64,000 nucleotides of DNA from contig NZ_KB823011.1 in assembly GCF_000365025.1 (NCBI RefSeq), forward strand, positions 558,001 to 622,000. The letters run 5' to 3'. This DNA comes from Robiginitomaculum antarcticum DSM 21748 (GTDB lineage: Bacteria > Pseudomonadota > Alphaproteobacteria > Caulobacterales > Maricaulaceae). Positions within the stretch are counted from its first letter, which is position 1, and each line of letters starts with the position of its first letter. Below are positions 58,652 to 64,000 of the stretch, piece after piece. The notes under the pieces were generated by a model that did no database searches, was not told the DNA's origin, and worked only from the letters and a program-made list of their open reading frames with translations. The position numbers were made by a program, and so were the translations under genes.

Positions 58652-59707
58652 TCAGAGAACCGCAGCTTCGAGCAAACGCAGCGTGCCAGTGTCTGCGTCG
58701 ATCTCAGCCTCAATACCGAGCGGGATGGTAAATTGATCAGCCATATGCCCGAAGAATGCGCCGTGAAAGGCTGGCAAACCCAAAGGTTTGAAATGCTGTT
58801 CCAGGACTTCGGACAGCTCAAACCCACTGCCGCTAGACGTGTTACAACTCGTACATTGACCGAATACAACACCTTTAAGACCGCTTAAAAGGCCCGCTTG
58901 CCCCAACTGCGTCAGCATCCGGTCAATACGATATTCAGCCTCGTCTACGTCTTCCAGAAACAAAATGCCGCCATCTGTATTTGGCATATAGGGCGTACCG
59001 ACCAATGCCGTCATGACGGTCAAATTCCCGCCGATCAGATGACCCTTTGCCTTACCGCCCGTAATCGTTTGCGTGCGCCATTTGCGTTGAACCAGCCGGT
59101 TGTCATCCAAAACGGGGTTTTTGAAAGTCGGTTTTGCGCCGTCAAATAATAAGGGCTCAAAGTATTCCAGCGTTCTTTTTCCCCAAGCACTCGCCGCATT
59201 CGGCCCGTGAAAGCTCACAAGTCCCGTCTTAGCCTGAAGCGCCAAATGCAGGGCAGTAATGTCGCTATAACCAATCAGGGGCTTAGGGTTAGCGCGGATC
59301 ATATCATAATCAAGATAGGGCAGGATTCGCGCGCAGCCCCAGCCGCCGCGCACAGCCATAATCGCCTTAACAGATTTATCGGCAAACATCGCGTTGACAT
59401 CGGCCGCGCGCTCTATGTCCTGAGCCGCTAAATAGCCGAAATCCTTACCCACATATTGGCCACGTTTTGGTACCAGGCCCAGTGCCGTGACGACTTCTTC
59501 AGAAATTTGATATTCAAACCGCTCCAAGCTTTTGCTGGCTGGAGAGACAAGGCCGACCACGTCACCTTTTTTCAGTCGCGGCGGTTTTATCTTGGCTGTG
59601 TTGCTTGTCTGCGAAAGTGCCGGTACCGCAGCGCCCATAAGGGTGGCAATGGCCAGAGATCCGGATAATGCCATTAAATGCCGTCGACCAATGTCCATTT
59701 TCCGCAC
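58652..59707 (-). CDS. LD-carboxypeptidase (peptidase S66) with export signal
   Basis: Removes the terminal D-alanine from murein tetrapeptides in the LdcA family. The 351-residue protein has the S66 triad Ser148 (IGYSDITALHLAL), Glu252 (FLEDVDEAEYR) and His321 (GHMADQFTIPLG). Residues 1-32 look like an export signal with a twin arginine (GRRHLMALSGSLAIATLMGA, cleavage near ALS|Q), so it probably acts in the periplasm, whereas E. coli LdcA is cytoplasmic. MccF-type immunity enzymes share the family. It is flanked by the two 39-base direct repeats. Confidence 0.88.
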   Translation of the reverse strand: MRKMDIGRRHLMALSGSLAIATLMGAAVPALSQTSNTAKIKPPRLKKGDVVGLVSPASKSLERFEYQISEEVVTALGLVPKRGQYVGKDFGYLAAQDIERAADVNAMFADKSVKAIMAVRGGWGCARILPYLDYDMIRANPKPLIGYSDITALHLALQAKTGLVSFHGPNAASAWGKRTLEYFEPLLFDGAKPTFKNPVLDDNRLVQRKWRTQTITGGKAKGHLIGGNLTVMTALVGTPYMPNTDGGILFLEDVDEAEYRIDRMLTQLGQAGLLSGLKGVVFGQCTSCNTSSGSGFELSEVLEQHFKPLGLPAFHGAFFGHMADQFTIPLGIEAEIDADTGTLRLLEAAVL

Positions 59708-60150
59708 TCCTTGTCTTTAAAATCAATGCCAGATTTCCAGAAGGTGTAAAGAAAAAACTGTCCGGCCTCAAACGGTCATTGTCAGGATAGCATGCCATAA
59801 TGACCGTCCGTTGTCACATGAACGGGACAGAATTCGGCCTGGGCCAGAAAAGATTTTGTTCCCCTTGTTAATTGTTGCTATGCTGCGGACAAAAGACATC
59901 TCGAAAGCCGCGCGTGTCAAATTATTTCGCGACCATGCACTCATAGAATGGCGGCTGCTGATCGCAATCTAAAACAAAGACTACAGTCGAGAAAGATATA
60001 GAGAAGGAGAACGGCCGCGCCTGAAGATGCGTCGGGTGGTTTTTGCCAGATATTAACAGCTAGATAAAGGCGTGACACTAAACAATAAGCATGACCAGAT
60101 TATCCGGCGCTTTCTATCCACATTTTGGGGTGCGTCCGAAATAGCAGAAA

Positions 60151-60171
60151 GGCCCGGTTAAAGACCGAGCC
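60151..60171. other. Imperfect hairpin near the element boundary
   Basis: GGC-C-CGGT-TAAAG-ACCG-A-GCC forms a 7-pair stem with one internal mismatch and a 5-base loop. No T run follows on either strand, so its role is open. Confidence 0.3.
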
Positions 60172-60192
60172 CTCTCAATGTCTTATCTATTT

Positions 60193-60231
60193 CCACTTCA
60201 AGATGAAGTGGCGCGAGTGACGGGACTCAAA
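60193..60231 (-). repeat. 39-base direct repeat, copy B; candidate attachment site from a tRNA 3' end
   Basis: On the minus strand it reads as a tRNA 3' end: loop TTTGAGT (60225-60231), T-stem CCCGT (60220-60224), acceptor strand CACTCGC (60213-60219), discriminator G (60212) and CCA (60209-60211), then the hairpin CCACTTCA-AGA-TGAAGTGG. The 5' part of the tRNA is absent. This is what integration of a mobile element into a tRNA gene leaves at one end, so the intact tRNA should lie beyond the element on the right. Confidence 0.55.
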
Positions 60232-60284
60232 ATTATTATAAATCTATAATAACTTCAATTACTTACATGTATTTATAAATTTTA

Positions 60285-60320
60285 TGTGTGCAAGTTTGTG
60301 TGCATTTTTGTGTGCATATT
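60285..60320. repeat. Three 12-base iterons (TGTGTGCA core)
   Basis: TGTGTGCA occurs at 60285, 60297 and 60309 with an exact 12-base period, each followed by four T/A-rich bases. Such arrays next to an attachment site often bind integrase arm domains or an excisionase; here that is an inference. Confidence 0.6.
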
Positions 60321-60375
60321 AAAAGCTATAAAGAGATAAAATTCAAAAACAGGACTCGAACCATTGCCTGACGAA

Positions 60376-60603
60376 TCAGTCTAGGTTTGGATCGTCATCT
60401 ATTTCAGCGAACTTTAAACGCCTCTTAAGCCTATTAGCACGATGTTTCTTTGTTTCCAGGTCATTCTCAAGGCGTTCAAATATAGGCCAGTATTTATCTC
60501 CATATGCATTAATATGTCTAGCAGCTATCGCTAAACCGATCTTCAAGTCTTTTTCATGAGTTTCCATGGAATTATGTTTGGCGCGATGAATCTCGCCAAA
60601 CAT
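60376..60603 (-). CDS. Hypothetical protein of the conjugative element
   Basis: 75 residues, not recognised. It is hydrophilic and mostly helical by composition, with a very basic stretch KKHRANRLKRRLK near residues 52-64 and an acidic end. It starts 5 bases after the DUF736 stop in the same direction, so it is likely part of the same transcript, the last gene before the element boundary. Confidence 0.6.
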   Translation of the reverse strand: MFGEIHRAKHNSMETHEKDLKIGLAIAARHINAYGDKYWPIFERLENDLETKKHRANRLKRRLKFAEIDDDPNLD

Positions 60604-60608
60604 ACTGT

Positions 60609-60938
60609 CTAGTTATCTTTTTGAAGCTTAGGTCGTGACCAAACGAGGTCAGCGCCGTCTTCGCGATCAAACAGTGCAGCGTTGATTGGCTTATCCATTT
60701 CAGGGCCATCCAAAAGGACACGGATGTAATCAAAGGGTTCTTCGCCCGCTTCTTTTTTTGTCTCGTCCCAAGCGACGCCTAGGTCACTGCGGCCAGACTT
60801 GATAAAATAGTTCGGGCTGTCATCGCTCTTAGGGTTTTCGTTAGGGACGAATTTGACCTTTCGGTGTGTGGTCATAAGGGTCGCAATGGTTCCCTCATAG
60901 CCTTTCGTGGTGTGTTTAAAAGTGCCTATAGTTGCCAT
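60609..60938 (-). CDS. DUF736 family protein
   Basis: 109 residues that begin MATIGTFKHTTKGYEGTIAT and contain DYIRVLLDGPEM and INAALFD, the pattern of DUF736. This family of unknown function is common on conjugative plasmids and ICEs of alphaproteobacteria, near trb genes. The position here fits that. Confidence 0.85.
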   Translation of the reverse strand: MATIGTFKHTTKGYEGTIATLMTTHRKVKFVPNENPKSDDSPNYFIKSGRSDLGVAWDETKKEAGEEPFDYIRVLLDGPEMDKPINAALFDREDGADLVWSRPKLQKDN

Positions 60939-60968
60939 GGGAAATTCCTCCGTTATTGGCGTTGGTGA

Positions 60969-61202
60969 TTAGGCCAGCTCGCGCTTAGCCTTCTTGAAAC
61001 CGGCATCGCTGGCGAGAAAACCCGCTAGCATTGACGGAATGAGGGTGTTGACGTCCTGCTTATCTCCGTAAGTCTTTTCATAGACTTGGGCGTAAGCCTT
61101 CAACTCAATGTCAAGTTCAGGCGCGATTGTAATCGTGCGCTTCGTTGGCTTGGTGTCAGGTAGTTTCAACAATTTTAGTTTTGGGGTGTTGGCGTCGGCC
61201 AT
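60969..61202 (-). CDS. DUF2274 family protein
   Basis: 77 residues from ATG 61202 (MADANTPKLKLLKLPDTKPT), 2 bases after the trbI stop; a TTG 6 bases earlier is less likely. It has the KLLKLPD start and a ribbon-helix-helix-like TKRTITIAPELDIELKAYAQ segment, typical of the DUF2274 genes that directly follow trbI. It might be a small DNA-binding regulator of transfer, but this is untested. Confidence 0.8.
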   Translation of the reverse strand: MADANTPKLKLLKLPDTKPTKRTITIAPELDIELKAYAQVYEKTYGDKQDVNTLIPSMLAGFLASDAGFKKAKRELA

Positions 61203-61204
61203 AA

Positions 61205-62419
61205 TCAATCTCCGTAAGGTTTGAGGATGAGATCACGGCTGACAATGACGTTAAAACGCCAGCCCTGCCGGACTCTGAGGGTGGGTTGTACATTCAGGTT
61301 ACGGTCAATGATCCGCTGGCCTGCTGTATTGGCCGTATCTTGCCCTGCATTTTGCAAGGCGCGTGTCAGACGGTCGCCGTCGTCACTGGCGAGTTCGGAT
61401 CCAATACTAAGCAAAGACGATAGCGCCGCGCCTTTGATGAACTGCCACGTATGCTTATCGACTTTGTCTTTAAGGCCGGCAAAGCCCTGGGCATCAGATC
61501 CCGGTAAATTATCAAGCTGTATGCTATCGCCGTTCGGGAGTATCAGCCGCGTCCAGACGACAAGCGCCCTGCTCTGCCCAAAGGCTATGACGCTGTCATA
61601 TCGGCCCATCAGGCGTGACCCCTGCGGTATCAGTAAATGCTGACCCGTAACCGTATCAAAGACGTTTTCAGTGACCTGGCCGATTACTTGCCCCGGCAAG
61701 TCCGAGTTTAAGCCCGTCACCAGTGATGCGGGAATAAGATTACCAGCCATGACCTGATAGGGCGAGCGCGGGGATACGAGGCCGTGACTGTTATAAATGT
61801 CGTCAGCGTCCCGGTCTAAGAAGGCCTGTTTGGCGTCTTGTTTGTTCGGGTCCGTGTCCAGTGGGTTAGCATCAAAGGCCGAGGGCGGCGGCGTAAAATC
61901 AGGATATTGCGGAGATTGCGCAAAATACTGCGGATCAAGATTGGCAGTTTTACTATGTCCGGTTTGCTCGCCCCGCCCACTCAATTGAAAAAACAGTCCA
62001 GAACTTCCAGGATTTTGCGGCGGCGTTAGATCAGGAGCTTGCTGATATCGCCGCTGCGCGGTACGCGGAGCTGAATATGACACGGGGCGCTGAAGTTTCG
62101 ATGCCTCTGCCATAGGTTCGACCGGAGCCACGAGATAGGCCGCTCCAAGGTCTCCAGGCAATGGCGGTCCCAATTTGGGTTTCATCTCGCCGTAAGATTT
62201 TGGCAGTAGTTCCAAACCGTCAGCCATCGGTTTATGGGTTACATTATAAAGCTCATTGCCGTTTTCGCCGCTATAGTCGGGCGATTGCAGCGCGAAGGCT
62301 AAGGCTGCGAACATTATAGAGCCAAGGGCCGCAGCGCCGGCCATGAGAGCTTTACGGCTAAATCTTCGCACAGCGCGCGGCCTAGCCCTGATCGCGAGCT
62401 CTGGTGAGCTTTCTGTCAT
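61205..62419 (-). CDS. trbI: Conjugal transfer protein TrbI (VirB10-like)
   Basis: Spans both membranes and links the inner and outer parts of the mating-pair channel. The 404-residue protein has an N-terminal cytoplasmic tail, a membrane helix (about 24-45), a Pro/Gln-rich periplasmic stretch (about 90-190) and the VirB10 beta-barrel domain (about 220-400, with IPQGSRLMGRYDS and LPNGDSIQLDNLPGSDAQG). It overlaps trbG by 4 bases. Confidence 0.93.
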   Translation of the reverse strand: MTESSPELAIRARPRAVRRFSRKALMAGAAALGSIMFAALAFALQSPDYSGENGNELYNVTHKPMADGLELLPKSYGEMKPKLGPPLPGDLGAAYLVAPVEPMAEASKLQRPVSYSAPRTAQRRYQQAPDLTPPQNPGSSGLFFQLSGRGEQTGHSKTANLDPQYFAQSPQYPDFTPPPSAFDANPLDTDPNKQDAKQAFLDRDADDIYNSHGLVSPRSPYQVMAGNLIPASLVTGLNSDLPGQVIGQVTENVFDTVTGQHLLIPQGSRLMGRYDSVIAFGQSRALVVWTRLILPNGDSIQLDNLPGSDAQGFAGLKDKVDKHTWQFIKGAALSSLLSIGSELASDDGDRLTRALQNAGQDTANTAGQRIIDRNLNVQPTLRVRQGWRFNVIVSRDLILKPYGD

Positions 62420-63453
62420 GATGAGCGCTCAATCCGGACGACGGTCTGGTTTTTTTCGCCGAGGCGAAGCTCGGCAGCGTCAAACAAGCGGTCAACGACG
62501 TAGTATTCGCCTCTAACCCGGTAATTGACCAGCTTACTGCCTTTGCCTTTTTTGTCAGTTACAAATAATGGCGGCGCCTCGGATACAGCCATATTTTTTG
62601 GGAATTGGATAAAAACCTTCTTACCGTCATCAAAGACGCGCGTGGGTCTCCAATTCGGGCTATCGCCCTTGATGAGATAATCGAACCGCAGCTCATCTGG
62701 GTTCAGCTTCAAGTCTGACGTTTTGAAACCGGCTTTTGTAAAGCGAGCCTTTTTGGGTGCGGGGCCCCGAAGCTGTTTGATAACGTCATGCGGATAACGC
62801 CACGATACTGCCGCCATATAAGTGTCGGCGAACGATTTTAGGTCCAGATAGTAAGTCCGTTTTGTGGTCGTAATGACGGCGTTTGTCGAAAGCTTGGCCG
62901 CCATCGGCCTGACCAAAATATGCACTTGTTCATTGGCGCCCGACCCCGATACGGTATCGCCGACGGTCCACCGCTGCGTATCCCCTGCCGAAACCGACGT
63001 GAGCGCTTCACCGCGTTCTAGCGCAATATCTGTGACTTGCGACGGCGCTGCGTAGACTTGATAGACCGAGCCCGGCGTATAGGGATAGAGCTGGATGGCG
63101 TTGAGGTAATTCTCCGAGGACGGCTGAACAATTGCCGCCTGATTAGCATAACTTACCGCCTGAAAGCCCGTAACGCTTGGCCTATCAAAAAATTCGATAC
63201 TGGCGGGTTTGGCTTTCATCTGCCCCGGCATCACAATGCTAGGCGTATGGACGGCAGACTGAATGCTATATTCACCTTCGCCCGACGCTTCTGGGATATG
63301 GATAGCCTTTGACATTTCGCTTGGCGTTGTGGTCTTTGATGATTTCAAATCATTGAACGCGCTCTGAAGGCTCGCGCAGCCTGAAAGGGACGTCACAATG
63401 GCTAGAGCAGATACAGTTTTTACTGAGCGCGTAAGCGCGGGTGGATATGTCAT
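62416..63453 (-). CDS. trbG: Conjugal transfer protein TrbG (VirB9-like)
   Basis: Outer-membrane-associated component of the type IV secretion channel. ATG 63453 (MTYPPALTRSVKTVSALAIV, 345 residues) was chosen because it gives a lipoprotein signal with lipobox LSGC (Cys26); the longer frame overlaps trbF. The C-terminal VirB9 domain includes RFDYLIKGDSPNWRPTRVFD and GKKVFIQFP. Confidence 0.92.
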   Translation of the reverse strand: MTYPPALTRSVKTVSALAIVTSLSGCASLQSAFNDLKSSKTTTPSEMSKAIHIPEASGEGEYSIQSAVHTPSIVMPGQMKAKPASIEFFDRPSVTGFQAVSYANQAAIVQPSSENYLNAIQLYPYTPGSVYQVYAAPSQVTDIALERGEALTSVSAGDTQRWTVGDTVSGSGANEQVHILVRPMAAKLSTNAVITTTKRTYYLDLKSFADTYMAAVSWRYPHDVIKQLRGPAPKKARFTKAGFKTSDLKLNPDELRFDYLIKGDSPNWRPTRVFDDGKKVFIQFPKNMAVSEAPPLFVTDKKGKGSKLVNYRVRGEYYVVDRLFDAAELRLGEKNQTVVRIERSS

Positions 63454-64000
63454 CGGGAGACTCCTGTTGAATTGAGGTCTTTTGACCAATTGAGGCCGTG
63501 GACGTAGAGGCCGAGGGGATTGCGGTGCAGCGTCTCGGCATCGCGAGGGGGCGCGGTAATAACCGATAGGCTTGCGGTAAAGTCGGCTACGCCAATCTGC
63601 GCGCCGCTTCGAAATGACGTTTCGCGCCATCGAAGTTCAAAACTATCATCGGATGAACGCACAATGCTGGTGACATCGACGGTGACGCTGCGCTGTCCGA
63701 CTTCTGAGAACGGATCGTTTTCCTGCGCGTAAGCATTGAGCGTTATCGAAGCTTGGTCAGTGGTAAAATTATAGGCGTCGAGCCAATTTTGGCGCAAAAC
63801 AACAGGGTCGATGGATATGCTTCTCACGTTTTTGATAAACCGCGCGAGTTGACTCGCTATTTGGGCATCTGTCGGTTTGTAATCGCCCTGCAAGGGACTG
63901 ACGCTTTTAACGCCTGCATTGGCGTCAAGCTCTATGACATAAGGCATGATTGTGGCCTGAGCGCCCTGCCAGACAAAACCAAGCGCGAGTATGGCACTCA
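63450..64000 (-). CDS. trbF: Conjugal transfer protein TrbF (VirB8-like), 5' end beyond the window
   Basis: Inner-membrane scaffold of the mating channel. The visible 183 codons start inside the membrane helix (SAILALGFVWQGAQ) and continue PYVIELDANAG, then the VirB8 domain with FIKNVRSISIDPVVLRQNW and WRETSF. The frame runs off the window, so it is partial, not broken. It overlaps trbG by 4 bases. Confidence 0.9.
   Translation of the reverse strand, partial: SAILALGFVWQGAQATIMPYVIELDANAGVKSVSPLQGDYKPTDAQIASQLARFIKNVRSISIDPVVLRQNWLDAYNFTTDQASITLNAYAQENDPFSEVGQRSVTVDVTSIVRSSDDSFELRWRETSFRSGAQIGVADFTASLSVITAPPRDAETLHRNPLGLYVHGLNWSKDLNSTGVSR

Larger units (their letters stand above)
59708..60375. 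other. Non-coding boundary region of the integrated element
   Basis: 668 bases without a convincing gene. It holds the upstream region of the carboxypeptidase gene, a stem-loop at 60151-60171, repeat copy B, AT-rich sequence, three 12-base iterons, and a GGACTCGAACC tract near 60352 that resembles a reversed tRNA T-arm. No integrase gene is found in the window. Confidence 0.6.

Noticed and set aside
59821-59875. Possible third LexA box upstream of the carboxypeptidase gene (GAAC and GTTC half-sites)
   Set aside because: Half-sites occur but none is repeated at the required 7-base spacing.
58435-60231. The two 39-base repeats as ends of an insertion sequence
   Set aside because: They are direct, not inverted, the segment between them has no transposase, and the tRNA-end reading explains them better.
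60343-60362. GGACTCGAACC tract as part of a complete tRNA gene on the minus strand
   Set aside because: The bases around it do not form a T-stem or acceptor stem, and no anticodon arm can be folded; it is at most a tRNA-like scrap.
1-64000. CRISPR arrays, rRNA genes, complete tRNA genes or insertion sequences
   Set aside because: No repeat-spacer pattern, rRNA-like sequence, full tRNA fold or transposase was noticed on either strand; a tRNAscan or CRISPR search would be needed to be certain.

Overview
The window is a stretch of alphaproteobacterial chromosome, with the edge of an integrated conjugative element at its right end. Several features point to Alphaproteobacteria. The essential gene order rpsB-tsf-pyrH-frr-uppS-cdsA-rseP-bamA-skp-lpxD-fabZ-lpxA-lpxI-lpxB is typical. 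LexA boxes are of the GAAC-N7-GAAC type, ProRS is the short 441-residue form, LpxI replaces LpxH, and nuo, birA, coaX, rnj, mce, proS and lol genes are linked. The style (about 50% G+C by eye, very tight gene packing) would suit a marine Hyphomonadales/Maricaulales-like bacterium. That rank is an inference; no rRNA or tRNA gene is present to confirm it.

Layout, left to right. tpiA (minus) is divergent from a PpiD-like periplasmic foldase, which abuts trpE-trpG-trpD-trpC and then lexA (plus). comEC (minus) is convergent with lexA and divergent from gltX-gltA (plus). From 12.4 to 53.2 kb everything runs on the minus strand. Read in the direction of transcription this is nuoA-B-C-D-E-F-[unknown membrane gene]-G-H-I-J-K-L-M-N, birA, coaX, rnj, mce, a DUF1467 gene, proS, lolC, lolD, a tiny membrane-peptide gene, dnaE, rpsB, tsf, pyrH, frr, uppS, cdsA, rseP, bamA, skp, lpxD, fabZ, lpxA, lpxI and lpxB. 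Cytochrome c maturation genes (ccmF-ccmG-ccmH plus a 54-codon gene) follow on the plus strand. Then come a kynureninase-like gene and an unusual tryptophan 2,3-dioxygenase-like gene, and an exported LD-carboxypeptidase. The right end holds tRNA-3'-end-like direct repeats, 12-bp iterons, and conjugation genes (DUF736, DUF2274, trbI, trbG and a truncated trbF).

How the parts work together. The central block builds the cell envelope (lipid A, phospholipid, undecaprenyl phosphate, outer-membrane protein assembly and lipoprotein export), translates and replicates. The nuo block is respiratory complex I. The trp block makes tryptophan, and the tdo/kynU-like pair may degrade or remodel it. LexA appears to control itself and a second promoter at about 29.93-29.98 kb.

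The most interesting signal is at that second promoter. A perfect LexA box overlaps a strong sigma-70-like promoter, followed by a 30-codon gene for a hydrophobic peptide with a good ribosome binding site, and then dnaE 21 bases further on. In size, topology and regulation the peptide resembles Caulobacter SidA, the 29-residue SOS-induced division inhibitor. Other notable points are an AT-rich, probably exported membrane gene inserted between nuoF and nuoG, and a shared helix-hairpin-helix tail on both ribosomal protein S2 and NuoE. cdsA appears to start at ATC in a TAATC overlap, dxr is missing from its usual place, and a miniature CcmI-like gene follows ccmH.
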